Assembly (NCBI GenBank): GCA_035295125.1
Contig: DATGJP010000112.1
Span: 62,001 to 126,000 of the forward strand
Source of the DNA: JAICMB01 sp035295125
GTDB lineage: Bacteria > Acidobacteriota > Terriglobia > Bryobacterales > Bryobacteraceae
Direction: 5' to 3'
Length of the DNA: 64,000 nt
The translations under genes were made by a program, and so were the position numbers. The notes beneath the pieces are model-generated. The model searched no databases. It was given only the letters and a program-made list of their open reading frames with translations, and was not told the origin of the DNA. This document shows, piece by piece, positions 17,108 through 25,315 of the stretch; the stretch's first letter is position 1, and every line of letters starts with the position of its first letter.

Positions 17108-19435
17108 ATGAAACGTCTCTGTCCGCTCATGTTGTTGCTGGGAGTCGTCGTATGGCTTGGCGGCTGCACGCGCGACCCCAAGGTGCTCGCGAAGAAATAC
17201 GTAGAAACGGGAAACAAGTATTACGAGAAGAGCAAGTACAAGGAAGCCTCGCTCATGTATCGCAAGGCCCTCCAGAAGGACCTGCGGTACGGACCCGCTT
17301 ACTATCACCTCGGCCTCACGCAGCTAAAGCAGGGGCAGGGCGGCGACGCACGGCGGAGTTTCATGCGAGCAACCGATCTCGATCCCGCCAACCTCGATGC
17401 CTTCGTGCGGCTCGCGGACGTGGACCTGGCCGGGTACCTCTACGATCCCCAGACCAACAAGGTCGGCCTCGACGATGCCCGCGACCTGGTGAAGACGATT
17501 CTGAAGCGGGATCCCAAGTCCTTCGACGGGCTTCGCATCGCGGGATTCGTCGCGTTGTCGGACAAGGACGTCAAGACCGCGATCCTGCGATTCCAGCAGG
17601 CAAATGAGTCCAAGCCGAACCAGCCGGAAGTGGCGGTGGCGCTCGTTCAGGCGATGTTCGGTGACAAGCAGGATGCCGAGGCAGAGCGGCTGACCAAGAG
17701 CTTCATCGAGCGGCTGAAGACCTATGGTCCGCTATACGACTCGCTGTATGGTTATTATGCGCGCACTAATCGCGTTGTGGACGCGGAGCAGGTTCTGCGG
17801 CTCAAGGTGGACAACAATCCCACCAACAGCCTCTTCTTCACCCAGCTTGCGTTCCACTACTACCTGACTCACCGTTCGAACGACATGAACGCAACCATCG
17901 GACGCATGACGTCGGATCTTAAGAAGATTCCCGAGGCACACATGGCCGCCGGCGATTTCTTTATGCAGATCCGCGACTATGGCCGCGCGTTCGACGAGTA
18001 CCAGCAGGGTGAGAAAACCGCGGATTCGAAGATAAAGCTGTCGTATGGTAAGCACGAAGTGGAAGCGCTGAACCGCCAGGGCAAGGGCTCCGACGCGACG
18101 AACCTTCTGAGCACTCTGCTTAAGAGTTATCCGAAAGATACCGAGCTCATTACAATGCATGCCGCTTCGCTGTTGCAGGTGCGCGATGCCAAAAAGGCGC
18201 AAATTGCGATCGACGAATTGCAGCCCCTGGTAGCGGCCACCCCGACAGACCAGAAAGATCTTCTCGTGGAGTTGCACTTCAATCTGGGCCGCGCGTATAT
18301 GATCAAGGTCGACACGCAGAGCCTCGAGCAGGCGCGCCTGCAGTTTCAGGAAGCGCTACGCATCAAGCCGACCTATCTGCCCGCGAAGTCGTTGTTGGCC
18401 GAATTGCTCCTGAATGTGGGCGAATTCCCCAAAGCGGTGCAAGCCGCCGACGAGATTCTCAAGGTCGTGCCCAAGGATGCGAATGCCCGCCTGATCCGGA
18501 CCATGTCGCTGATCAGAATGGGCGAGCGCGATACGGCTCGTACGGAACTGACCGCTATGCTCGCTCAAAATCCGAAGTCCAACGACGCGCGCTATCAGAT
18601 CGCTCTCATGGACTTCATTGAAAAGCGTTACAAGGACGCCGAAGGCAACTTCTCCACTCTTCGCGCAGCATCCGATCCCCGCGGCTACGGCGGTTTGCTC
18701 GAGTGCAAGATGGCACAGAAAGACTTCACTGGCGCCACCGAGTTAGTAGAGGATCAGTTAAAGCAGAATCCCCAGCAGCCGGAACTCCTGCGGCAGTTGG
18801 CCGAGATCAAGCTTCAAACCGGCAACGCCGATGACGCGGCGATTCAGTACCAGCAGGTCGTCCAGAAGACCCCTTCAGAAGGCTCCTATATGCGGTTGGG
18901 AGAAATCCAGCGCCAGGCGGGACGATTAGACCTGGCACTCGCCAGCTTTCAAAAAGCGAAAGAGCTGAATCCGGCCGACCCGACGCCGGTACTCGAAATC
19001 GCGGTGACCTACGATGCTTCGGGACGTGCGGACCAGGCCCGCAAGGGATATGAAGAAGTTCTCAAGATGCAACCCGACAACGGCGTTGCGTTGAACAATC
19101 TGGCCTATGCGAAGGCCGACCAGGGAGTCGATCTCGACCAGGCCCTCACTTTTGCCGAGAGAGCGCGCCAGAAGCGGCCGAACGATCCGGACGTCACCGA
19201 CACGATTGGCCTGATCTACCTGCGCAAAAACCTAAACGACGAGAGCATTCGAGTGCTGCGGGAAATCGTATCGCGTATGCCCACGAACGCTATGTACCAC
19301 GTGCATTACGCCATGGCATTGATGCAAAAAGGCGATCGTACCGCCGCTCGCACCGAGTTGGACGCCGCTGCGAAGTACAGCGTCACCGATAAGGAAAAGG
19401 CACGCGTTCGCGAGTTGCGCACAAAGATCAGCTAG
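17108..19435 (+). CDS. TPR-repeat lipoprotein
   Basis: A 775-residue lipoprotein with lipobox LGGC (Cys20) and then almost uninterrupted tetratricopeptide repeats to the end. Clear repeats include ASLMYRKALQKDLRYGPAYY, RLQFQEALRIKPTYLPAKS and ALASFQKAKELNPADPTPV. The length and plan resemble PrsT, the TPR lipoprotein of PEP-CTERM/exosortase polysaccharide loci, but no exosortase or PEP-CTERM gene is in the window, so that name is not assigned. It is likely a scaffold in the periplasm or outer membrane. It ends at dispersed repeat copy B, which may act as a terminator. Confidence 0.88.
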   Translation: MKRLCPLMLLLGVVVWLGGCTRDPKVLAKKYVETGNKYYEKSKYKEASLMYRKALQKDLRYGPAYYHLGLTQLKQGQGGDARRSFMRATDLDPANLDAFVRLADVDLAGYLYDPQTNKVGLDDARDLVKTILKRDPKSFDGLRIAGFVALSDKDVKTAILRFQQANESKPNQPEVAVALVQAMFGDKQDAEAERLTKSFIERLKTYGPLYDSLYGYYARTNRVVDAEQVLRLKVDNNPTNSLFFTQLAFHYYLTHRSNDMNATIGRMTSDLKKIPEAHMAAGDFFMQIRDYGRAFDEYQQGEKTADSKIKLSYGKHEVEALNRQGKGSDATNLLSTLLKSYPKDTELITMHAASLLQVRDAKKAQIAIDELQPLVAATPTDQKDLLVELHFNLGRAYMIKVDTQSLEQARLQFQEALRIKPTYLPAKSLLAELLLNVGEFPKAVQAADEILKVVPKDANARLIRTMSLIRMGERDTARTELTAMLAQNPKSNDARYQIALMDFIEKRYKDAEGNFSTLRAASDPRGYGGLLECKMAQKDFTGATELVEDQLKQNPQQPELLRQLAEIKLQTGNADDAAIQYQQVVQKTPSEGSYMRLGEIQRQAGRLDLALASFQKAKELNPADPTPVLEIAVTYDASGRADQARKGYEEVLKMQPDNGVALNNLAYAKADQGVDLDQALTFAERARQKRPNDPDVTDTIGLIYLRKNLNDESIRVLREIVSRMPTNAMYHVHYAMALMQKGDRTAARTELDAAAKYSVTDKEKARVRELRTKIS

Positions 19436-19439
19436 CGTG

Positions 19440-19506
19440 GGCGCAGGCGGTTTCGCCTGTGCATTCCCGGTGAGGCCAAAGGGCAGGCGAAACCGCCTGC
19501 CTCACC
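19440..19506. repeat. Dispersed hairpin repeat, copy B (paired cores)
   Basis: The core CAGGCGGTTTCGCCTG at 19444-19459 faces its reverse complement CAGGCGAAACCGCCTG at 19484-19499. Each core folds on itself, and the pair also forms a larger inverted repeat. It fills the gap between two convergent genes, so it can act as a two-way terminator. The CTCACCCTTCCACAG end is the same as in other copies. Confidence 0.85.
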
Positions 19507-21994
19507 CTTCCACAGAATCCAAAATCGGGCGCTGTGGGAAGTCACAGGAAGCGACATTGGCTTCCAGGTTGCGCTGCCAGACGGCCAACGCAAGCAGCGG
19601 GAAGTAGTGCCGGTACAAGTGGTAGGTCAGGTAAAACACGTTCGGGAATCCTGTGCCGGTGGCGAGATCCTCATCCCACCAGCCGCGGCCGTTGCGATGC
19701 TCCAGCAGCCACTCGATTCCGCGCTGCACCGCCGCCGAGCCTCGGTCGCCTGCTGCTTCGAGGCCCAGCAATGCCCACGCCGTTTGTGACGCGGTGCTGG
19801 ACGCGCGCACGTATTTGTGGGCTTCGTAGCTCGCGCAGCTTTCACCCCATCCACCGTCAGGGTTCTGAATCGCACGGAGCCAGTTCGCGGCTTTCTGCAC
19901 GGCATCACGAACCGCGGGCGATCCACTCGCCCGCAGGCCGCGCAGGGCGAGGAATGTACCGTAGACGTAATTCACACCCCAGCGCCCATACCAGCTACCG
20001 TCATCCTTCTGGTGCGTCAGCAGGTACTGAACGCCGCGCGCAATCGACTGGTTCTCGTGGCCGTACCCACGGCGGCAAAGCGCTTCCATCACGCGTCCGG
20101 TAATGTCCGGACACGTAGGATCGAGCATGGCATTATGGTCGGCAAACGGAACTTTGTTGAGAAGCTGCCAGTTGTTGTCGAAATCGAAGGCCGCCCACCC
20201 GCCGTCGGAAGATTGCATCCCTAACAGCCAGTGAACCGCGCGCCGCTCGGCCCTCGACTGGCGCTCCGGGTCGGTGGCCTTGGCGTGCTGAAGAGCGAGC
20301 AGGACCATCGCTGTGTCGTCGATATCGGGGTAGAAGTCGTTTGCGAATTCGAAAGCCCAACCACCCGGCTGAAGGTCTGGTTTCTTGACCGCCCAGTCGC
20401 CTTTCCTCCGTACTTCTTTATCGAGCAGCCAGTCCGCCGCCCGCCTCATAGCGTCGGGATTCGACGAGCCGAGTTCCCCAAGCGCGAACATCGAGATTGC
20501 AGTATCCCAAACCGGCGAAACAGCGGGCTGAAACTGCAGACGATCCTCCGACTCCATGATTAAATCCTCGAACTGTCGCAGCCCTTCGACGAAGTCAGGA
20601 TGATCCTTCTCGTAACCCAGAACATCCATGGCCATAATGGCGTACATCATTGACGGATAGATGGCGCCGATGCCATCGGAGAACCGCAGGTGGTCGAGCA
20701 TCCACTTTTCGGCCTCGCGAATAGCCTTGGCGCGAAGATCCTTGGGGCCGCGGCGCTCCCATAACTTCAGAACCTTGTCGGCCTGGATGAAGACTGCCGA
20801 AAGCCGATCCTTCTTGGGGAGCACGAGCTTCGTGTTCGCGGCGTACAGTTCCTCGATCGTGAATCCCGCCGGCGCCGGCCGTCGTACACCGGTCGCCTGG
20901 ACGATTGAGAGAGGGACGACGATCGCGCGCGTCCACGAGGACATCTCGTACATCAGGTTACGCGGCATCAAGACCAGCTCGGGCGGTACCGTTGGCACGA
21001 ACTGCCGCGGAAACAGACCGAAAAGGCTCAGGTTGATTTTCGTGTAGCTATTGGTCGCTTGCAGTCCTCCAAGGGCGAGTGCACATTCGCGGGCACGCTT
21101 CATCGCGGGCTCACCAGAATTGCGGCCACCCAGTTTCAAGGCTACATATGCGCGGATGGTGGCATTGACCTCGGCGGGTCCGCCCGGATAGATGTTCCAG
21201 CCCCCGTCCGGCAACTGCTGGTCAAGAATCCTGCGCAGCGCTTTCCCGATTCTCGGGCTCGACATGCGACCCAACCACAACGACAGAAGGATAAAGTCGG
21301 ATTCGAGCGTGGTATCAGCCGTCAGATCGCCACGCCAATATCCGGCGGAACTCTGAAGGCGCCAGAGCGCGGCGGCGGAATGATGGGCCACGTCGCGAAG
21401 CTGATCCGCGGCTCCACGCAGATCCGCCATGACAGGAACGGCAGCGGAAGGTTCGCTCAATGCGATCTCGTTCCTCGTCTCCTCTCCTTCCTCGGTTAAC
21501 GCCACGATCTCTCGAATGATGGCGTCCCGCTGTTCCCGGGCGGGGGGCGCCAACCCGAGCGCTTCAGAGAACCACAACCCCTCAGCGGCAAGGCGGGCTA
21601 CGGTGGCGCGCATCGGGTCGATCCCGTCGTGGTTCAGACGGTCTTGCCATTCCTGGTAATGCGCCCGCAACGGGTCGATCAGCGACGGCGCAGCCGCCTG
21701 CGCGGCGAGCAGGGCCGGCGCCATTTCAACTTCCGACGCTGCCCGCACGAAGGCGCGGGTTCGCGTTCCCGGTGCATTTCCGGTTTCGAGAGCTTGCCGC
21801 TTGCGATCGAGCGAATCCACCAGGTGCTCGATGAGTGCGGCGATCAGTTCCTCTTTGCCTGCATAGTGATAGAGGAGTCCGCCCTTGCTGATACCGGCCT
21901 CTCGTGCCACGCGATCGAGTGTCAGAGCACCGACGCCTTCTCGCAGAATCACGTCCAGCGCAGTCTCCAGGATGGAATCCTGAGTTGCCGTCAT
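19502..21994 (-). CDS. shc: TetR regulator fused to squalene-hopene cyclase
   Basis: One open frame encodes a whole TetR-type regulator and then a whole class II triterpene cyclase. Residues about 1-50 are a TetR helix-turn-helix (ALTLDRVAREAGISKGGLLY) and about 50-175 the helical ligand domain. A charged linker runs to about 195. The cyclase follows from about 200 to 830, with the catalytic DIDDTA (557-562 from ATG 21994) and QW repeats (QLPDGGW, QSSDGGW, QKDDGSWYGRWG, QNPDGGWG). It cyclises squalene to hopene for membrane hopanoids. ATG 21994 is preferred over TTG 22030. An internal ATG at 21430, where a free cyclase would start, has no ribosome site. An operator and promoter sit just upstream. 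A fusion of this kind is unusual; a lost stop codon or an assembly join cannot be excluded. Confidence 0.88.
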   Translation of the reverse strand: MTATQDSILETALDVILREGVGALTLDRVAREAGISKGGLLYHYAGKEELIAALIEHLVDSLDRKRQALETGNAPGTRTRAFVRAASEVEMAPALLAAQAAAPSLIDPLRAHYQEWQDRLNHDGIDPMRATVARLAAEGLWFSEALGLAPPAREQRDAIIREIVALTEEGEETRNEIALSEPSAAVPVMADLRGAADQLRDVAHHSAAALWRLQSSAGYWRGDLTADTTLESDFILLSLWLGRMSSPRIGKALRRILDQQLPDGGWNIYPGGPAEVNATIRAYVALKLGGRNSGEPAMKRARECALALGGLQATNSYTKINLSLFGLFPRQFVPTVPPELVLMPRNLMYEMSSWTRAIVVPLSIVQATGVRRPAPAGFTIEELYAANTKLVLPKKDRLSAVFIQADKVLKLWERRGPKDLRAKAIREAEKWMLDHLRFSDGIGAIYPSMMYAIMAMDVLGYEKDHPDFVEGLRQFEDLIMESEDRLQFQPAVSPVWDTAISMFALGELGSSNPDAMRRAADWLLDKEVRRKGDWAVKKPDLQPGGWAFEFANDFYPDIDDTAMVLLALQHAKATDPERQSRAERRAVHWLLGMQSSDGGWAAFDFDNNWQLLNKVPFADHNAMLDPTCPDITGRVMEALCRRGYGHENQSIARGVQYLLTHQKDDGSWYGRWGVNYVYGTFLALRGLRASGSPAVRDAVQKAANWLRAIQNPDGGWGESCASYEAHKYVRASSTASQTAWALLGLEAAGDRGSAAVQRGIEWLLEHRNGRGWWDEDLATGTGFPNVFYLTYHLYRHYFPLLALAVWQRNLEANVASCDFPQRPILDSVEG

Positions 21995-22030
21995 GAAAAT
22001 GAGTATACCGTCCAGACGGTACAGTTTCAA
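21995..22030 (-). promoter_or_regulatory. Promoter and TetR-type operator for the TetR-cyclase gene
   Basis: On the minus strand TTGAAA (22030-22025) and TATACT (22007-22002) are separated by exactly 17 bases, a near-consensus sigma-70 pair. A perfect two-arm palindrome TACCGTC-CA-GACGGTA (22006-22021) fills the spacer and enters the -10. The start codon lies 7 bases after the -10, so the transcript should be leaderless or nearly so, matching the lack of a ribosome site. The -35 overlaps the stop codon of the upstream gene. The TetR part of the product is the obvious binder. Confidence 0.75.
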
Positions 22031-22254
22031 GGCAGAATTCGATGCCTAGCCGACCGCATGATCGCCGAACCCACCGCCGCCAAAGCCACAATTAAATTCG
22101 CCACAATCACCGGCTTGGCTGCAATCCCTACCCCGTACGCGATCCAAAGGACCGCCGCGATGGCCTGCACCCAGCGAAGTGACGAACCGCTCCGCAAGAG
22201 GTAGGAGAGCGAGAAGACCGCCGTCGCCACCCAGCCTATGGCCTCGAGCCTCAT
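22027..22254 (-). CDS. Small YgjV-like inner-membrane protein
   Basis: A 75-residue protein with three predicted membrane helices, resembling the YgjV family (LEAIGWVATAVFSLSYLLRS, then WIAYGVGIAA and VANLIVALAAVG). The function is unknown. ATG 22254 overlaps the stop of the HAD gene (ATGA), which implies translational coupling. A longer frame to 22329 would run inside the HAD gene and is unlikely. Its stop codon lies within the -35 box of the TetR-cyclase promoter. Confidence 0.65.
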   Translation of the reverse strand: MRLEAIGWVATAVFSLSYLLRSGSSLRWVQAIAAVLWIAYGVGIAAKPVIVANLIVALAAVGSAIMRSARHRILP

Positions 22255-23072
22255 ACGACGTCGCCCGCCGCCACGGCCGCACTTGCAGCGCGCGAGATTG
22301 TTATGGAGTCGGTCCGAACCTTGTCCCACTCGCGAAGCAGGAAGCCATGTGCTTCAAATAGCGCTCGCACGCGGGCGGCATTCCAACCCACGATCTCTTC
22401 CAATACGGGGACGATCACGCTCAGCGCATCGTCGCTGAGAATGGTCCGGCGCGCGATTTGGGTGATGTACTTGTTCTCCGACACCGCGATCGTCAGACCA
22501 TCGAGCCGGTTTACATGCAGCATCACATGCACGTCGGAACTCCCGTCACCGACGTAAACGACGCGGTCGTGAGCAACGCCGAGCGATTCCCGCAGCCTGT
22601 CGAGTACCGCCACTTTGCCATAGCCGGCGGGAACACGCGCGATGGATTGAATCTCACCGCTCGTCGCGTGATAACGAAACTGCGTCCCGAAGATGTGATC
22701 CTCAGGCACAATGCCCGCCAGCGCCGACTGAATCACCTCCTGCGGCGCCGCCGAGACGACCTAAAACGAGAAGCGATGGCCATTCAGGTTCCCAAGCATC
22801 TCGGAGAGCAGATGGATATTGCTTTTCAAGCGCACCCGTCGTCCGACTTCAATGAGATGTTCTCGCCGCACGCACCGGTATTCCGGATCGTGCAAAAGCA
22901 GGTACGCCAGCTCCCCGCCTTGTTGAACGAGGTGAATGTCCGCGAGACCCGCAATCCGGTCGCGGAACCCATGGATGCCTATGAGCTCGCTGAGAACGAT
23001 TCCGGAATCGTTAAAACTGAGTGTCTGATCGAAGTCGCTTACCAGCAGGTAATCTTTCGTTTCCATTGGCAT
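22251..23072 (-). pseudogene. HAD-superfamily phosphatase interrupted by an in-frame amber codon
   Basis: Both halves are in the same frame. The N-terminal half has motif I DFDQT about residue 14. A TAG at 22763-22761 interrupts the chain directly before motif II (VVSAAP), and the C-terminal half then runs to the end with motif IV VGDGSSD. Upstream AGGAGG (23088-23083) gives ATG 23072 a strong ribosome site. A single base change from a Tyr codon (TAT/TAC) would explain the stop. The family includes phosphoserine-phosphatase-like and MtnX-like enzymes, and the substrate is not known. Possible readings are a recent nonsense mutation, a sequencing error, or translation of the second part from a start near 22736. 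Confidence 0.8.
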
Positions 23073-23175
23073 GTGTGTAATTCCTCCTGTGCTTCGCAGG
23101 AACGGGGCGGAGCTGTTTTTAATTCTTGGATGTATCTCCGCGCCGGAAGTTGCCTTATCGGGAGCGAAAGCTGTA
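23073..23175. promoter_or_regulatory. Divergent promoter region between HAD gene and GntR/LacI regulator
   Basis: A 103-base spacer. It holds the HAD ribosome site AGGAGG, an inverted repeat GCGGAG...CTCCGC with a 23-base gap, and GGAG at 23161-23164 ahead of the regulator. The arrangement suits autoregulation and control of the HAD operon by the divergent regulator. Confidence 0.35.
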
Positions 23176-24240
23176 ATGTCAGGTATGCCGAAACGGCGAC
23201 TGTCCCACGAGCCGCACGTTCCGATGTACCAGCGCATTCTGGAATCCCTGGCGCACGACATCCAGACCGGCAAATACAGACCCGGCCAGAAATTTCCGAG
23301 CGAAGCCACGCTGGTTCGGCAATTTGGAAGTTCCCGCATCACGGTGGGGCGGGCGCTGAATGAACTGGAGCACCGCGGACTCGTTGAACGCCGCGCGGGA
23401 TCGGGCACTTATGTACGGACGCGAAAGACGGCGCGCGCCACGTTCGGGCTATTAATCCCGGATTTCGAGGCCACCGAAATCTTCGAACCGATTTGCCGCG
23501 GGATTGCCGGGGCGGCGAGCGCAAAAGAATACGCATTCCTCTGGGGACAAACCAGCCGCCAATATGTCGAGATGGGCGTCGCCGGAGTGTTCTTCGCGCC
23601 CCTAGAGGAGAGTGCCGAAGCCCACGCGCTCAATCTTGAAATCATTGCGCAGCTCGAAGACGCGCGAATTCCAGTTGTTCTGCTGGACCGTTGCTATATG
23701 CCGTACCCATGCCGCAGCCGGCACGACCTGGTGGGCATCGATAACTGGCGCGCGGGCTTCATCGCAACGGAACATCTCGTGAAAGCGGGAGCCACGCGCA
23801 TCGCTTTCCTGGGTCATGCCCGCGGGGCTCAGACGATCGATGCAAGACTCTCCGGATATCGCGCCGCGCTCGGCGAGACCCCCGCGCTGATCTTCCGGCC
23901 GGAGTCGATTGAGCCGCGAACGATAGAACAGTTCCACAAAAGGTCGCATCCCGACGCCTACGTATGCGCGAACGATCGTACGGCCGGCGAATTAATGCGT
24001 GCCTTGATTAGCGCCGGGCAACGCATACCGGGCGACGTTCGCATCGTCGGAATCGATGACGTGGAGTATGCCAGTCTGCTGCCGGTGCCCTTAACGACTG
24101 TTCGTCAACCCTGCCGCGAGATCGGCGAGGCGGCTCTCGGAGCTATGCTCGACCGCATGGCGCGTCCAAACTCTTTGCCGCGCGATATCCTGATTGAATG
24201 CCGCCTGGTGGTGCGGGAATCGTGCGGGAGCAAGGCTTAA
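23176..24240 (+). CDS. GntR-type regulator with LacI-like sugar-binding domain
   Basis: A transcription factor of the AraR-like layout. The winged helix spans about 15-85 (PMYQRILESLAHDIQTGKY, FPSEATLVRQFGSSRITVGR, GLVERRAGSGTYV). A periplasmic-binding-protein-like effector domain follows to residue 354 (VGIDNWRAGFIATEHL, AYVCANDRTAGELMRAL, GIDDVEYASLLPVPLTTVRQP). Members respond to sugars. ATG 23176 is preferred, with GGAG 11 bases upstream; the open frame to 23071 lacks a ribosome site. It is divergent to the HAD gene and overlaps or abuts the MerR gene downstream. Confidence 0.9.
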   Translation: MSGMPKRRLSHEPHVPMYQRILESLAHDIQTGKYRPGQKFPSEATLVRQFGSSRITVGRALNELEHRGLVERRAGSGTYVRTRKTARATFGLLIPDFEATEIFEPICRGIAGAASAKEYAFLWGQTSRQYVEMGVAGVFFAPLEESAEAHALNLEIIAQLEDARIPVVLLDRCYMPYPCRSRHDLVGIDNWRAGFIATEHLVKAGATRIAFLGHARGAQTIDARLSGYRAALGETPALIFRPESIEPRTIEQFHKRSHPDAYVCANDRTAGELMRALISAGQRIPGDVRIVGIDDVEYASLLPVPLTTVRQPCREIGEAALGAMLDRMARPNSLPRDILIECRLVVRESCGSKA

Positions 24241-24629
24241 CATTGACAATCGGGCAGGTCGCAAAGCAAGCCGGGCTTCGAGCATCCGCCATTCGCTATT
24301 ACGAAAAGGCCGGTTTGATTCCCAGGGCCGGCCGTACGAGTGGACAACGCCGCTACGATGCCTCGATCCTTGAAGTGCTGGCCGTCCTGGAACACGCCAA
24401 GTCGTGCGGCTTCACTCTGGAGGAGACTCGAGAACTCTTCAACGGCTTTCACAACGATTCACACATTTCCGAACGCTGGAAGGATCTCGCCAAACGGAAA
24501 ATCTCGGAGCTTGATGCGATGGCGGAGCGGATCGCCACGATGAAGAACCTGCTGGAACGAATACAGGCATGTCGCTGCATCGACGTGAACCAGTGCGGGC
24601 GAGGTATTCTCCGCAAGAACTGTCAATAA
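24222..24629 (+). CDS. MerR-family regulator with C-terminal Cys cluster
   Basis: A MerR helix-turn-helix with wing (TIGQVAKQAGLRASAIRYYEKAGLIPRAGR and GQRRYD) is followed by the dimerisation helix and a C-terminal cluster CRCIDVNQC (C-x-C-x5-C). SoxR uses C-x2-C-x-C-x5-C for a 2Fe-2S cluster, and the first Cys is missing here (Ile in its place), so metal or thiol sensing is more likely than a SoxR cluster. The start is GTG 24222 or TTG 24243; the longest frame (24198) overlaps the upstream regulator by 43 bases. It is probably co-transcribed with the GntR/LacI gene. The target is unknown. Confidence 0.85.
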   Translation: MREQGLTLTIGQVAKQAGLRASAIRYYEKAGLIPRAGRTSGQRRYDASILEVLAVLEHAKSCGFTLEETRELFNGFHNDSHISERWKDLAKRKISELDAMAERIATMKNLLERIQACRCIDVNQCGRGILRKNCQ

Positions 24630-24654
24630 GGTTCTTACCAAATCAGCGCAGCAA

Positions 24655-24696
24655 GCCCCTGGCTCCGTCCTTTTCCCGACGCCGGAGACCAGGGGC
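24655..24696. terminator. Hairpin between convergent genes
   Basis: GCCCCTGG-C-TCC pairs with GGA-G-ACCAGGGGC across a T-rich loop. It lies between the MerR gene and the minus-strand small secreted protein. No long T-run follows, so termination efficiency is uncertain. Confidence 0.55.
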
Positions 24697-24717
24697 ACCA
24701 ACTAACCCGATCGATCT

Positions 24718-24990
24718 CTACTTCTTGTTAGCTGCCTCGGCTGCGAGTTTCAGTTCATTATTCACCTGATCCAGTAACTCCTTGGCCTTCTGGGCATGGC
24801 CTTGCATATCCCATTCGTTGGCCTGCTGAGCAGCGACGATCTTTTCATAAGCCTGGCGGCTCAGCCGTTGGGCGGCTGCGATATTCGGATGCCGGGCTCC
24901 CGATACGTTCTTTGCGGGTTTCTGAGCGAAAGCTGCTCCTCCAATGACGAGAAAGCAGCCAAGAGCGGACGCGATTAGGGTTTGTTTCAT
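24718..24990 (-). CDS. Small secreted helical protein
   Basis: A 90-residue protein with a clear signal peptide (cleavage near AFA-QK). The mature chain of about 68 residues is Ala/Gln/Lys-rich and helical (HPNIAAAQRLSRQAYEKI, then KAKELLDQVNNELKLAAEAA). This pattern recurs in acidobacterial exported proteins of unknown function. It is likely periplasmic. It converges on the MerR gene. Confidence 0.75.
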   Translation of the reverse strand: MKQTLIASALGCFLVIGGAAFAQKPAKNVSGARHPNIAAAQRLSRQAYEKIVAAQQANEWDMQGHAQKAKELLDQVNNELKLAAEAANKK

Positions 24991-25315
24991 AGCTCAAATT
25001 CTAACTGTCTATCATTAATAGGCTATTAGGACGCTGTTAAGTTTGTCTCATCCCATTTATCGCCGAGTTACCACCGGCGAGTCACCCACACAGTTCGAGG
25101 AAGTCAGTTGGAACACCGCGGCGATCTGGGCCGCTCGAGCGCTCTATCCTTCAGAAACGATTCCGTGGTCCAAAACAGGACATCCCCTATAGAAAACCTG
25201 ATGCCGCATCAAAACTAAACACCGAGCGGCGGACTTAGTTGTCCCCAACCTAGGACAACCTACTGGCGTTAGCTGTGTCAGTATACTCCAGTTGGGGGCT
25301 GCTGACCAGAAAAAA
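24991..25315. other. Gene-free stretch of about 325 bases
   Basis: No convincing gene on either strand. It holds TAATA-GGC-TATTA near the small protein start, and TTGTCC...GGACAA with an 8-base loop around 25240-25260. The upstream part should carry the promoter of the small secreted protein. An ORF on the minus strand that enters here (to 25144) is a shadow of the radical SAM gene. Confidence 0.4.

Noticed and set aside
17108..19435. PrsT of a PEP-CTERM/exosortase locus
   Set aside because: The TPR lipoprotein layout is similar, but no exosortase, PrsK/R or PEP-CTERM protein is in the window.
22458..23363. 301-residue + strand ORF across the HAD gene
   Set aside because: HAD motifs I, II and IV are all on the minus strand in one frame, so the plus frame is a shadow.
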